The notes: a model not told the origin generated them from the sequence alone. A stretch of DNA of 64,000 nt from Acidimicrobiia bacterium (GCA_027494165.1 JAOSJM010000005.1:992001-1056000), one strand, 5' to 3'. Shown: positions 17,596 through 29,724, counted from the stretch's first letter. Translations and numbers: made by a program.

Positions 17596-18996
17596 TCAGC
17601 CGCGGGCGCGGTAGCTGGCCCGGCCGCCGACCGAGTCCTTGTTGAGCCGCTTCGAGAGGTGCAGACCCTCGAGGACGAGCTCGATCGCGGAGGCCACCTC
17701 GGCGGGCGTCTCCCCGACCCCGAGGTCGCCCAGCGTCTCCCGCAGGCCCGGGAGCTGCGAGAGGAGCTGGGCGTACTCCGTGGTCCGGACGTCCTCCCCG
17801 GTGTCGACGACCAGCCCCTCGTCGAACGCGGCCACCGCCGGGGCCAGCCGCTCGGGCCGGCACCGGGCCCGGAACACCTCGAGGCAGGCACCCTTCACCA
17901 TCCGGTCGAGGACCTGCTCCTCGCGACCGTCGTCGAGGCTCTCGATCTCGATCTTGCCGGCCGTGGACGCGACGAGCGCGTCGAGGTCGCACACCCGCGG
18001 GACGACCTCGGTCTCGCCGAGCCGGAGGGCCCGGCGGGTGGCGTTGGCGACCAGCGTCTCGTAGTTGGCGATCGACAGGCGGACCGACACGCCCGAGCGC
18101 TGGTTGACGTGCGGGGACCGGCGGGCCTGGTGGCTGATCTCGGCGACGATCTCGGCCATGAACGAGGGCACCGAGACCCGGAGTCCCTCTGCCTCGAGCG
18201 GCCGGGCCTCGGCCGCGACGACGTCCATCTCCGTGTCGACGTCGAGCGGGTAGTGGGTGCGGATCTGGCTCCCGAACCGGTCCTTGAGCGGCGTGATGAT
18301 CCGCCCCCGGTTCGTGTAGTCCTCCGGGTTGGCCGAGGCGACCAGCAGCAGGTCCAGGGGGAGGCGGATCTTGTAGCCGCGGATCTGCACGTCGCGCTCC
18401 TCGAGCACGTTGAGCAGGCCGACCTGGATCCGCTCGGCGAGGTCCGGGAGCTCGTTGATGGCGAAGATCCCCCGATTGGTGCGCGGGACCAGCCCGTAGT
18501 GGATCGTGAGCTCGTCGGCCAGGTACCGACCCTCGGCGACCTTGATCGGGTCCACCTCGCCGATGAGGTCGGCGATCGAGGTGTCGGGCGTGGCCAGCTT
18601 CTCCCCGAAGCGCCGCTCGCGGTGCACCCACTCGATCGGGGTCTCGTCACCCCGTTCGGCGACGAGGAGCCGGGCGTGCTGGGAGATCGGGTGGTAGGGG
18701 TCGTCGTGGACCTCGCTCCCCGCGACGGTCGGCGACCACTCGTCGAGCAGGTCCACGAGCGACCGGATGATGCGGGTCTTGGCCTGGCCGCGCTCGCCGA
18801 GGAAGATCACGTCGTGGCCCGCGAGCAGCGCGTTCTCGAGTTGGGGCAGGACGGTGTCGTCGTAGCCCACGATCCCGTCGACGAGGGGCCGGCCGGCCGC
18901 CATGCGGGCGACGGCGTTGGCCCGAACCTCCTCCTTGACCGGGCGGGACCGCCAGCCGCTCGCCCGCAGCTCACCGAGGGTGCCGGGTCGGGACAT
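17596..18996 (-). CDS. MoxR/magnesium-chelatase-like AAA ATPase
   Basis: A 466-aa AAA+ ATPase. Walker A is GERGQAKT at about residues 76-83, and the Walker B-like segment is GIFAINELPDL with Asn-Glu in place of Asp-Glu. The sensor segment LLLVASANPEDYTNRG follows, and RGRIITPLKDRFG is the arginine-finger region. The family remodels proteins or inserts metals together with VWA-domain partners; the likely partner is at 11787-13781. A TACGCT box at 19023-19028 (minus strand) and GGAGGA in a leader of about 20 nt support the start. Family B repeats follow the stop. Confidence 0.88.
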   Translation of the reverse strand: MSRPGTLGELRASGWRSRPVKEEVRANAVARMAAGRPLVDGIVGYDDTVLPQLENALLAGHDVIFLGERGQAKTRIIRSLVDLLDEWSPTVAGSEVHDDPYHPISQHARLLVAERGDETPIEWVHRERRFGEKLATPDTSIADLIGEVDPIKVAEGRYLADELTIHYGLVPRTNRGIFAINELPDLAERIQVGLLNVLEERDVQIRGYKIRLPLDLLLVASANPEDYTNRGRIITPLKDRFGSQIRTHYPLDVDTEMDVVAAEARPLEAEGLRVSVPSFMAEIVAEISHQARRSPHVNQRSGVSVRLSIANYETLVANATRRALRLGETEVVPRVCDLDALVASTAGKIEIESLDDGREEQVLDRMVKGACLEVFRARCRPERLAPAVAAFDEGLVVDTGEDVRTTEYAQLLSQLPGLRETLGDLGVGETPAEVASAIELVLEGLHLSKRLNKDSVGGRASYRARG

Positions 18997-19100
18997 GCGC
19001 TCGCTCCTCCGTCGGGACGGGCAGCGTACCAACGACCTCCAGGGTGCGGTCCTCGCCCCCGTGGACCCTCCACCCTCCGGCGGCCCGGTCCCACCCTGCT

Positions 19101-19150
19101 CGCGTTGGCGCGATCCAGCCACCCATACGGGCGCGGATCGCGCCAACGCG
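19101..19150 (-). terminator. Perfect 16-bp inverted repeat, probable terminator
   Basis: CGCGTTGGCGCGATCC at 19101-19116 pairs perfectly with 19135-19150 across an 18-nt loop holding a nested CCC-ATAC-GGG. It begins 21 bp beyond the stop of the glyoxalase-fold gene on the minus strand. There is no U-tract, as is common in GC-rich actinobacteria. Confidence 0.6.
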
Positions 19151-19171
19151 GGTGAGGCGGGTCGGCGTGGG

Positions 19172-19558
19172 TCAGCGCACGTCGCGCCGGAGGGGGTGGT
19201 CCTCGGGCACCTGGACGAGCACCAGCAGCAGCCCGTCGGGGTCCAGGAGCCGCGCCTCGCGCAGCCCCCACGGCTTGACGACCGGCCGCTCGACCACCTC
19301 CACGCCGGCCGCCGCCAGCCGTTCGTGCTCGGCGTCCACGTCGGGCACCTGCCACCACAGCGAGAGCTTCTCCCCCGCCGGTTCCGGAGCCCGGCCGGAG
19401 AGCTCGAGGAAGCCCCCGCCGGTGAAGAGCACCACACCCCGGTGGTCGCCGGACCCGAACTCCCGGTAGACCCGCAGTCCGACGACATCCACGTAGAAGC
19501 GCCGCGATCGCTCGAAGTCCGCCGGGCGCAGGAGCACCCGGCTCGAGAGCACCTCCAT
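19172..19558 (-). CDS. Glyoxalase/VOC-superfamily protein
   Basis: A 128-aa vicinal-oxygen-chelate fold protein. The two beta-alpha-beta halves are visible: SSRVLLRPADFERSRRFYVDVVGLRVYREFG and LWWQVPDVDAEHERLAAAGVEVVERPV...LREARLLDPDGLLLVLVQ. The C-terminal half has the usual DPDG turn. Members include dioxygenases, glyoxalases and antibiotic-binding proteins; the substrate is not predictable. ATG 19558 gives the standard family length. A strong hairpin follows the stop. Confidence 0.85.
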   Translation of the reverse strand: MEVLSSRVLLRPADFERSRRFYVDVVGLRVYREFGSGDHRGVVLFTGGGFLELSGRAPEPAGEKLSLWWQVPDVDAEHERLAAAGVEVVERPVVKPWGLREARLLDPDGLLLVLVQVPEDHPLRRDVR

Positions 19559-19737
19559 CACCCGCGCCTCCCGCCGTCTCGCCTCCGGGTCACGGCTCGA
19601 CGCCGCGACCTCTGCGTCCGGGCATGGTACGGACATCCGCTCCCGCGACGGAGCACCCGGCCGACCGCGCGTCCGCCCGGGACCCGCGTCGCGGGCCCGG
19701 CTCTGGCATGGTGGGGACCCCCGAACCCGGAGGGAGC

Positions 19738-20697
19738 ATGACCCGGCCCTCGAGCCCGCCCGAGCCGGTCCTCGCCTGCCGAGGGCTCCGCAAGCGCTTC
19801 GGCGACCGCGTAGCCGTCGACGACCTCGGGTTCCGCATCGGCCCCGGCGAGACCTACGGGCTGCTCGGCCCGAACGGGGCCGGGAAGACCACCGCCATCT
19901 CCATGATCTGCGGGCTCCTGGGTCGCGACGGCGGGACCGTCGAGGTCGCCGGCCACGACGTCGACGACGAGCCGCTCGAGGCCAAGGCCGCCATCGGCTA
20001 CGTGCCCCAGGAGGTGGCCCTCTACCCCGACCTCACGGGGCGGGAGAACCTGGCTTTCTTCGGCCGGCTCTACGGACTCCGGGGCCGCCGGCTCGACGAA
20101 CGGGTCGACCGCACGCTCGAGGTCGTCGGGTTGGCCGACCGGGCCGACGAGCGCGTCGAGCGGTACTCGGGAGGGATGCGCCGCCGGTGCAACATCGCCG
20201 CCGGCCTGCTCCACGAACCGACCCTCCTGGTCCTCGACGAGCCGACCGTCGGCGTCGACCCCCAGAGCCGCAACGCCATCCTCGAGAGCGTGGAGGAGCT
20301 GGGCGTCCGGGGCCTCGCCGTCCTCTACACCACCCACTACATGGAGGAGGCGGAGCGGCTCTGCGACCGGATCGGCATCCTCGACGAGGGGGTCCTGGTC
20401 GCCGAGGGGAGTCGGCGGGAGCTCGTCGCCCTCGTCGGCGAGCGGGACCGGGTCCGGCTCGTCGCGTCCGGCGCCCTCGCCGACCTCGCCGACCGGTCGC
20501 GGGCGCTCGACGCGGTGGACGAGGCGACCCCGCGCGACGGCGGCCTCGACCTCCTGGTCCACGAGGCCCGCCGCCTGCTCCCCGCGCTCCTGGAGCTGGC
20601 CGAGGAGGCGGGCGTCGCCGTCCAGAGCGTCGAGGTGGAGGAGCCCGATCTCGAGGCCGTGTTCCTCCACCTCACCGGCAAGGCCCTGCGCGACTGA
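19738..20697 (+). CDS. ABC exporter ATP-binding protein
   Basis: A 319-aa ATPase of an ABC-2-type exporter. Walker A is LLGPNGAGKTTAI, the Q-loop is GYVPQEV, the signature is YSGGMRRRCNIA, Walker B is LLVLDEPTVGVDPQSR, and the switch is TTHYMEEAE. The C-terminal 90 residues are the extension typical of drug or polysaccharide exporters. ATG 19738 is chosen for the GGAGGGAG 4 nt upstream. Two permease genes follow immediately, so the three form one transporter. Cargo unknown. Confidence 0.92.
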   Translation: MTRPSSPPEPVLACRGLRKRFGDRVAVDDLGFRIGPGETYGLLGPNGAGKTTAISMICGLLGRDGGTVEVAGHDVDDEPLEAKAAIGYVPQEVALYPDLTGRENLAFFGRLYGLRGRRLDERVDRTLEVVGLADRADERVERYSGGMRRRCNIAAGLLHEPTLLVLDEPTVGVDPQSRNAILESVEELGVRGLAVLYTTHYMEEAERLCDRIGILDEGVLVAEGSRRELVALVGERDRVRLVASGALADLADRSRALDAVDEATPRDGGLDLLVHEARRLLPALLELAEEAGVAVQSVEVEEPDLEAVFLHLTGKALRD

Positions 20698-20699
20698 CC

Positions 20700-21881
20700 G
20701 TGCGTGCCGCCCTCGTCGTCGCGTCCAAGGACCTCCGGCAGCGCCTCCGCGACCGATCGGCCTTCGTCGTGGGGATCGTCGCCCCGCTCGTCCTCGCCAC
20801 CCTCATCAGCCTCGCCCTGGGACAGGTGGAGGAGGACTTCGGCGCGACCCTGGCCGTCGTCGACCAGGACGGCGGTCCGCTGGCCCGGGCGCTCGTCGAC
20901 GACGTGCTCGGCGGCGAGGACCTGCGGGAGGTCCTCGAGATCCGCACCGTCGCCACCCCGCAGGAGGCAGCGGACCTCGCCGATGACGGCGACGTCGCGG
21001 CGGCCATCGTGATCCCCGCCGGGTTCTCGGCGGTCGCCGAGGGGGGCGACCCGGTCCCGCTCCGGGTGGTGAGGAGCGCGGAGAAGCCCATCGGGGCCGA
21101 CGTCGCGGAGGCCATCGCCACCGGCTTCACGGCCCAGGTCGACGCGGTCCGCCTGGCGGTGCGGACCGCCGCCGACGTCGGAGGCGTCTCCGATCCGGCC
21201 GCGATCGGGCTCCTGGCCGAGCGGGCCGCGGCCGAGCCACCACCGGTGGCCCTGGCCGAGACCGGCACGGCCGAGGTCGACGTCCCCCCGGCGAGCCAGT
21301 TCGCCCCCGGGATGGGGATCCTCTTCCTCTTCTTCACGGTCGGCCTCGGCGCCCGCAGCATCCTCGCCGAGCGGCGGGAGGGCACCCTCGCCCGCCTGCT
21401 CGCGGCTCCGATCACCGGGCGGTCGCTTCTCGTGGGCAAGGCGGCGGCCACGTTCGTGCTCGGCGTCACCAGCCTGGCGACCCTGGCCGTCGTGTCCACG
21501 CTCCTCATCGACGCCCGCTGGGGCGACCCCGTCAGCGCAGCGGTCCTCATCGTGGCCATCGTGCTCGCGGCCATGGGGGTCGTCGCGCTGGTGCTCACCT
21601 TCGCCCGCACCGAGCAGCAGGCGTCCGGCTACGCGTCGATCGCCGCCTTCGGATTGGCCCTCCTGGGCGGGAACTTCATCCAGCTCGAGCAGGCACCCGA
21701 GCTGCTGCGCCGGCTCTCGCTGCTGACCCCCAACGGCTGGGCCCTCCGGGCCTTCGGCGACCTGGCCGCCGAGGGGGGCGGCCTGGCGTCCGTGCTCCCG
21801 GAGGTGGGGGCCGTCCTCGCCTTCGCGGCGGCCACGCTGGGGGTCGCGCTCGCCCGGTCGGGACGGCTGGTACGGCTGTGA
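20700..21881 (+). CDS. ABC-2-type exporter permease 1
   Basis: A 393-aa permease. The N-terminal helix VVGIVAPLVLATLISLALGQ is followed by a long extracytoplasmic domain to about residue 200, then five hydrophobic segments starting at MGILFLFFTVGLGARSILAERREGTLARLLAAPI, the ABC-2 signature region. The GTG start is 2 nt after the ATPase stop. The permease-2 start overlaps this stop (GTGA). The architecture of one helix, large loop and five helices fits YhgE/DrrB-like exporters. Confidence 0.88.
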   Translation: MRAALVVASKDLRQRLRDRSAFVVGIVAPLVLATLISLALGQVEEDFGATLAVVDQDGGPLARALVDDVLGGEDLREVLEIRTVATPQEAADLADDGDVAAAIVIPAGFSAVAEGGDPVPLRVVRSAEKPIGADVAEAIATGFTAQVDAVRLAVRTAADVGGVSDPAAIGLLAERAAAEPPPVALAETGTAEVDVPPASQFAPGMGILFLFFTVGLGARSILAERREGTLARLLAAPITGRSLLVGKAAATFVLGVTSLATLAVVSTLLIDARWGDPVSAAVLIVAIVLAAMGVVALVLTFARTEQQASGYASIAAFGLALLGGNFIQLEQAPELLRRLSLLTPNGWALRAFGDLAAEGGGLASVLPEVGAVLAFAAATLGVALARSGRLVRL

Positions 21882-23047
21882 GCACGATCCGGCGCGTCGC
21901 GGCGATCGGGGCGGTGGTCCTGCGCCGCCTCGCCCGCGACCGCGTCGCCCTCTTCTTCACCTTCGTCCTGCCGTTCCTCATCGTCGTCCTCGTCGGCGCG
22001 GCGAACCCCGGCAGCGACCTGCTGACCGGGATCGCCCGGGAGGGCGAGGGGACCCTCGCCCGAGACCTGGAACGACGGCTCGACCGGGCCGACGGCCTGG
22101 ACCTCCGTCGCTACGACTCGCTCGAGGCCCTGAGACGGGGCGTTCGACGCGGCGAGGTGTCAGGAGGCGTCGTGGTCCCTCGTGGCTACGACGGCGACCT
22201 GAGGTCCGGCGGGACCCCCGAGGTGACCCTGGTCCTCGACGTCGCCGATCGCGACTCCACGGCGGTCCGCACCCGGATCTCCTCGGTCGTCGCCCGGCAG
22301 AGCGCGCTCGTCCTGGCGGCGCGGTTCACGGAGACCGAGACCGGCGTCGCCTTCGACGACGCCCTCGAGCGGGCTCGCGACCTCGCGGCCGGGGCCGACG
22401 CCCTGTCGGTGGAGACCACCACGGCCGGGACCGGCGCGCTCCAGTCGGTGACCGTCTTCAACTACGTGACGTTCGGCCAGCTGGTCCTCTTCATGTTCAT
22501 CATCGCCCTCACCGGGGCGGGGGACCTCGTCGAGGCCCGGCGGCTCGGCGTCACCCGCCGGATGCTCGCCACCCCGACCGGTCCGGGCACGTTGATCGCC
22601 GGCGAGGGTGCCGGCCGCTACGCCGTCTCGATCACCCAGGCCCTGTTCATCGTCGTGGTCGGGGCCGCCGTGTTCGGCGTGGCCTGGGGTGACCCCCTCG
22701 GAGCAGCGGCCGTGGTCGCCACCTTCGGTCTCGTGGCGACGGGAGCGGGGCTCCTCCTCGGCACGATCGCCCGCAGCAACGAGCAGGCGGTCTCCCTCGG
22801 GCCTCCGCTGGGCATCGCCCTCGGGATGCTCGGAGGCTGCATGTGGCCCCTGGAGATCGTGCCCGCGCCCATGCGCACGATCGGCCACCTGACCCCGCAC
22901 GCCTGGGCCGTCGACGCCTTCGTGGACCTGGTCGGCCGCGACGCCGGCGTGGCCGACATCGGCGGGAAGCTCCTCGTGCTGGCGGGCTTCGCGACCGTGC
23001 TCCTGCTGCTCGGCGTGTGGCGCCTCCGCCGGGCGATCACCGGCTGA
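21878..23047 (+). CDS. ABC-2-type exporter permease 2
   Basis: A 389-aa permease with the same architecture as its neighbour: one N-terminal helix (VALFFTFVLPFLIVVLVGAA), an extracytoplasmic domain, then a membrane domain beginning TVFNYVTFGQLVLFMFIIALTG and the conserved VEARRLGVTRRMLATPT loop. It most likely forms a heterodimer with permease 1. It starts with GTG inside the previous stop codon. A 75-bp gap separates it from the GH2 gene. Confidence 0.88.
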   Translation: MSTIRRVAAIGAVVLRRLARDRVALFFTFVLPFLIVVLVGAANPGSDLLTGIAREGEGTLARDLERRLDRADGLDLRRYDSLEALRRGVRRGEVSGGVVVPRGYDGDLRSGGTPEVTLVLDVADRDSTAVRTRISSVVARQSALVLAARFTETETGVAFDDALERARDLAAGADALSVETTTAGTGALQSVTVFNYVTFGQLVLFMFIIALTGAGDLVEARRLGVTRRMLATPTGPGTLIAGEGAGRYAVSITQALFIVVVGAAVFGVAWGDPLGAAAVVATFGLVATGAGLLLGTIARSNEQAVSLGPPLGIALGMLGGCMWPLEIVPAPMRTIGHLTPHAWAVDAFVDLVGRDAGVADIGGKLLVLAGFATVLLLLGVWRLRRAITG

Positions 23048-23108
23048 CCGGCGACGGGCTCCTGGCCGCGGGCGCCGGCCCGGGGCGGGATGCCGGCCCG
23101 AGGCGGCC

Positions 23109-23114
23109 TACAGT
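23109..23114 (+). promoter_or_regulatory. -10 box, leaderless start of GH2 gene
   Basis: TACAGT lies 8 nt before the GTG at 23123. Confidence 0.5.
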
Positions 23115-23122
23115 CCACGACC

Positions 23123-25272
23123 GTGGCCCTCCCGACCGAGACCGCTCTCACGGGAGCCTGGCGAGCCCACGTCGCCGAGGGCGATCTCCCCCAGCGCTTC
23201 GCCGAGCCCGCGTTCGACGACGGTGGCTGGGCCGAGCTGTCGGTGCCCGGCCACTGGCGGTCGGCACCCGGCTTCGACACCACCGACGGGCCGGTGCTGC
23301 ACCGGCGCCGCTTCGCCCTCGACCCGTCGGCCCCCGGCCGCCGCCGGTTCCTCGTCCTCGACGGGGTCTTCTACCTCGGCGACGTCTGGCTCGACGGCGA
23401 CTACCTCGGCGCCACCGAGGGGTACTTCTTCCCCCACGAGCTCGAGGTGACCGGGCACCTGGGGCCCGGCCGTCCCGAGGAGCACGTGCTCGCCGTCGAG
23501 GTGGGCTGCCCGCCCCAGCACGACCGCACCGCCAAGCGCCTCGTCACCGGGGTGTTCTCCTACTGGGACAACCTCGATCCGGCGTGGAGCCCGGGGGCCT
23601 GTGGCGGCCGGTGCGGGTGGTCGAGACGGGCCCGGTCCGGATGGCGCGGGTCCGCTGCCTCTGCGTCGAGGCGACCGAGGCCCGGGGGCGGCTGGTCGTC
23701 GACGTCACCCTCGACCGGGCCGGCGACGGCGCCCCGCCCCGCCCCGCCCGCCTCGTCGCCCGCCTGGCCGGGCCCGGGCTCGTCCCCGGAGACCTCCCCC
23801 TCCTCCTGGAGACGACCCGCGACGTGACCCTGGCCGGGGGCACGAACCACCTCACCTGGACCCTCGAGATCGAGCATCCGCCGCGCTGGTGGCCCCGGGC
23901 GCTCGGTGACCAACCTCTCTGCGACCTCGAGCTGACGGTCGAGGTCGGCGGCGAGCCGAGCGACCGGCGCCGGATCCGCACCGCGTTCCGCGAGGTCCGC
24001 CTGCGGGACTGGCGGCTCTCGGTCAACGGAGAGGACCTGTTCGTGAAGGGCTCGAACCAGGGTCCCAGCCGGATGGCCCTGGCGGAGGCCACGCCCGAGG
24101 AGCTCGCCCGGGACGTCCGGCTGGCGACCGAGGCCAACCTGGACCTTCTCCGGCTCCACGCCCACGTCACCCGCCCCGAGCTCTACGAGGCGGCCGACCG
24201 GGCCGGGCTCATGCTGTGGCAGGACTTCCCCCTGCAGTGGGGCTACGCCCGGGGAGTCCGCAAGCAGGCCGTCCGTCAGGCCCGGGAGATGGTCGACACG
24301 CTCGGCCACCACCCGAGCATCGTCCTGTGGTGCGCCCACAACGAGCCGCTCGCGCTCGACCTCACCCCCGGGGAGAGGCCCCGCGGATCCGACCTGGCCC
24401 GCCTGGGGGCGTCGATGCTGCTGCCCTCGTGGAACAAGGACGTGCTCGACCGGGCCGTGGCCCGGACCCTGCACCGCGCCGACCCGACCCGTCCCGTGAA
24501 CGCCCACTCCGGGCTGCTGCCGTCGCTCGACAGCAGCGGGACCGACAGCCACCTCTACTTCGGCTGGTACCACGGCCGGGCCGACGGCCTGGCCCCCGCG
24601 CTCCGCCGCTGGCCCCGGCTGGCCCGCTTCGTCGGCGAGTTCGGGGCCCAGGCGGTCCCCGAGGCGGCAGCGTTCATGGAGCCCGAGCGCTGGCCCGACC
24701 TCGACTGGGACCGGCTCCTCGAGCACCACGCCTGCCAGAAGCTCCTCTTCGACCGGCACGTGCCCCCGGCCGAGCACGAGACGTTCGAGTCCTGGAGGGA
24801 CGCCACCCAGGCCTACCAGGCGTGGCTCGTCCAGCTGCAGATCGAGGACCTGCGCCGCCTGAAGTACCGCCCCACCGGTGGCTTCTGCCACTTCTGCTTC
24901 GCCGACGGCCACCCCGCGGTCACCTGGTCCGTGCTCGACCACGAGCGCAACCCCAAGGCGGGCTACCAGGCCCTGCGCGACGCGTGCCGGCCGGTGCTGC
25001 CGATGGTCGAACCGCGTGGCGGCGCGGTCCACGTGGTCAGCGAACTGCGCGAACCGCTCGAGGGAGTCGTCGTCGAGGTCGCGGTCGACGGGCGAAGGCA
25101 CCGCTGGACCGGGGACGTCCCCGCCGACGGGCTCGTCCTCGTGGGCCGGGCCGAGCTGGGCCCGCGACCCGGCCGGATCGAGGCGACGCTCGATCACCCC
25201 CGGGTGGGAACGGTCCGCAACGTCTATCCGGTCGAGCTCCTCGACGCCACCGCCCACGCGCGCTCCGGCTGA
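23123..25272 (+). CDS. Glycoside hydrolase family 2, beta-mannosidase-like (frameshifted)
   Basis: About 716 aa when repaired. N-terminal jelly-roll (RFAEPAFDDGGWAELSVPGHW, LDGVFYLGDVWLDGDYLG), an immunoglobulin-like middle domain, and a TIM-barrel with acid/base Glu about residue 408 (CAHNEPL) and nucleophile Glu about residue 506 (FVGEFGAQ). The WQDFPLQW segment is typical of beta-mannosidases in this family. No signal peptide is seen, so the enzyme is probably cytoplasmic. One lost G in the run at 23593-23597 breaks the frame; repair gives PGGLWRPVRVVET. The start is supported by a TACAGT box 8 nt upstream. Confidence 0.85.
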
Positions 25273-25283
25273 CGGCGTGACGT

Positions 25284-25303
25284 GCGGAGGCCCGGCGCTC
25301 CGC
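25284..25303 (+). terminator. Short hairpin after GH2 gene
   Basis: GCGGAG and CTCCGC pair across an 8-nt loop, 11 bp after the GH2 stop and before the sdh promoter region. The stem is short and there is no U-tract. Confidence 0.3.
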
Positions 25304-25396
25304 ATGGCCCGTGGCGGAGGCGCCGGGGTAGGTTCTGCTCGAAGGGCTGGTCGGCGCCGTCCCCGGCCGCCCGGGACCGCCACTCCGGAGGCCGCA

Positions 25397-26142
25397 GTGA
25401 GCCAGGCAACACCGACGAGGGTCCGGCCCGAGCCACCCACGATCAAGCCACCGACGCGACGCCCGCTCCCCTGGCCGGTCGAGTTCTACCGCTCCGCCGT
25501 CGGCAAGAAGTGGGTGATGGCACTCACCGGCATCGCCCTGCTCGGCTACGTCCTGGCCCACATGGTCGGGAACCTCAAGGTGTACCTGAGCCCCGAGGAG
25601 ATCAACTCCTACGGCGAGGCCCTCCGGGACCTCGGCGGCCACCTCGTGCCCCGCACCAGCCTGCTGTGGATCCTGCGAGTGGGCCTCGCCGCCGCGTTCG
25701 TGCTCCATGTCCACGCGGCGGCGACGCTGACGCTGACGAACCGCAGGGCCCGGCCGGTGCGGTACCAGTCCCACCGGGACTACGTGGCGGCGAACTTCGC
25801 CTCGCGCACCATGCGGATGACCGGGATCGTCGTCGCCCTGTTCGTGATCTTCCACCTCATGGACCTGACCTGGGGGACCACGCACCCCGACTTCGTCCGC
25901 GGCGACGTCTACCACAACATCGTCGAGAGCTTCTCCCGCTGGCCGGTGGCCCTGGCCTACATCGTCGCCAACCTGGCCCTCGGGCTCCACATCTTCCACG
26001 GGGCCTGGAGCATGTTCCAGAGCCTGGGGATCAACAACCCCCGCTACAACCACCTCCGCCGGTGGTTCGCCGCGGCCTTCGCGGCCGTCATCGTGGTCGG
26101 CAACGTGAGCTTCCCCGTCATGGTGCTGGCCGGCGTCGTCGA

Positions 26143-26146
<4 letters not shown>
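25397..26146 (+). CDS. sdhC: Succinate dehydrogenase/fumarate reductase cytochrome b subunit
   Basis: A 249-aa membrane subunit with five hydrophobic segments, of the single-subunit B-type di-heme kind. It anchors SdhAB and passes electrons to the quinone pool. Histidines in membrane segments ([47 protein letters not shown]) are candidate heme ligands. GTG 25397 is preceded by GGAGG at 7 nt. A TAGGTT box at 25329-25334 is a possible -10. It heads the compact operon sdhC-sdhA-sdhB and its stop overlaps the sdhA ATG (ATGA). Confidence 0.9.
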
Positions 26147-28073
<1,927 letters not shown>

Positions 28074-28074
<1 letters not shown>

Positions 28075-28835
28075 TGCGTCTCACGCTTCGGGTGTGGCGG
28101 CAGGACGGCCCGGACGACCCCGGCCGGTTCGAGGAGCACGACGCGCCCGACATCAGCCCGGACATGTCGTTCCTCGAGATGCTCGACGTGGTCAACGAGC
28201 GCCTCAACGACCAGGGCCGGGAGCCGATCACCTTCGACCACGACTGCCGTGAGGGCATCTGCGGCACGTGCAGCCTCATGATCAACGGCCGCGCCCACGG
28301 CCCCGAGAAGGGCACCGCCACCTGCCAGCTCCACATGCGCACGTTCTCCGACGGGGACGTGATCACCATCGAGCCGTGGCGCGCCGCCGCCTTCCCGGTC
28401 ATCCGGGACCTCATGGTCGACCGCAGCCCCCTCGACCGCATCGTCGAGGCCGGGGGCTACGTCACCGTGAACACGGGCAGCGCCCCGGAGGCCAACGACA
28501 CCCCGGTCCCCAAGGAGGTCGCCGACGCCGCCATGGACGCCGCCGCGTGCATCGGCTGCGGTGCCTGCGTCGCGGCCTGCCCCAACGGAGCCGCCCAGCT
28601 CTTCACCTCGGCGAAGGTCGCGCACCTGAACCTGCTGCCCCAGGGCCAGGCCGAGCGCTGGGAGCGGGTCGTCGCGATGGTCGAGACGATGGAGGAGTAC
28701 TTCGGGTCCTGCACGAACCACGGTGAGTGCATGGAGGCCTGCCCGAAGGAGATCAGCCTCGACTTCATCGCCCTGATGAACCGCGACTACGTGAGGGCGC
28801 AGCTCACGCAGCGCCGCCTCCAGGGCCAGCGCTGA
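28074..28835 (+). CDS. sdhB: Succinate dehydrogenase/fumarate reductase iron-sulfur subunit
   Basis: A 253-aa subunit carrying electrons from FAD to heme/quinone. The [2Fe-2S] ligands lie in CREGICGTC and the later TATCQLH; the [4Fe-4S] and [3Fe-4S] ligands lie in [12 protein letters not shown] and [18 protein letters not shown] overlaps the sdhA stop by one base (TAATG). It ends the operon; the next gene is on the opposite strand 50 bp away. Confidence 0.95.
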
Positions 28836-28884
28836 GCCTCCGGCGCCGCCTCCCGGGGCGGCGCTCCCCCTCGACCGGGTCGGC

Positions 28885-29724
28885 CTAGTCGGTACGGCGG
28901 AAGGTGCGCACGGCCAGGGCCAGCATGAGGGTCCCGAGCGTCAGCACCACGATCACCTCGAACCAGATCGGCACCACCCAGTCGCCGATGGTGAGCGGGG
29001 CCACGTCGTCGAGCAGGACCCGCCGGATGGGGTCGACGCCGTAGGTCGCCGGGTTCAGGCGCGTGGCCACCGCCAGCCACGTCGGCAGGCCCTCGAGCGG
29101 GAAGATGGCGCCCGAGAGGAACAGCATCGGGTTCACCACCAGCGACATCACCATCTGGAAGCTCTCCATCCGCTGCATGCGGCTGGCGATGACGATCCCG
29201 AACGACACGAGCGCGAACGCCAGGAGCAGCAGCAGCAGGAGGGCGGCCAGGACCTCCCCCACCCCCAGGTGGACCCCCACGAGGGGCGCGGCGAGCAGGA
29301 GGATCACCCCCTGGGCGACCGCCACCGAGCCTCCCCCGACGGCCTTGCCCAGCACGATCGAGGTGCGCGACACCGGGGCGACGAGCATCTCCCGCAGGAA
29401 GCCGAACTCCCGGTCCCACACGATCGAGATCGCCGAGAACAGGCTCGAGAACAGCACCGACATGGCGATCACGCCGGGGAAGATGAACTGCTGGAAGTCG
29501 ATCCCGCCAGCGTCGTCGCCGCCCACGAGAGGGTTGATCCCGGCCCCGAGGACGAACAGGAACAGGACGGGCTGGGCCAACCCGGTGACGATCCGGGCCG
29601 GCGAGCGCGAGAACCGGATGAGCTCGCGCGACGTCACCATCCCGATCGTCCGCAGGTTGCGCACGACCCGTCCCTCACGCGGCGTCGCCAACCCGCCGGC
29701 GGTGGGCACCGCCTCGGTGACCAT
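28885..29724 (-). CDS. DrrB-like ABC-2 exporter permease
   Basis: A 279-aa permease with six hydrophobic segments. The ABC-2 signature region is visible in FQQFIFPGVIAMSVLFSSLF, FGFLREMLVAPVSRTSIVLGK and LSGAIFPLEGLPTWL. It pairs with the ATPase encoded just upstream; its ATG overlaps the ATPase stop by one base (TGATG). This family exports drugs, lipids or polyketides. Cargo unknown. Confidence 0.9.
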   Translation of the reverse strand: MVTEAVPTAGGLATPREGRVVRNLRTIGMVTSRELIRFSRSPARIVTGLAQPVLFLFVLGAGINPLVGGDDAGGIDFQQFIFPGVIAMSVLFSSLFSAISIVWDREFGFLREMLVAPVSRTSIVLGKAVGGGSVAVAQGVILLLAAPLVGVHLGVGEVLAALLLLLLLAFALVSFGIVIASRMQRMESFQMVMSLVVNPMLFLSGAIFPLEGLPTWLAVATRLNPATYGVDPIRRVLLDDVAPLTIGDWVVPIWFEVIVVLTLGTLMLALAVRTFRRTD

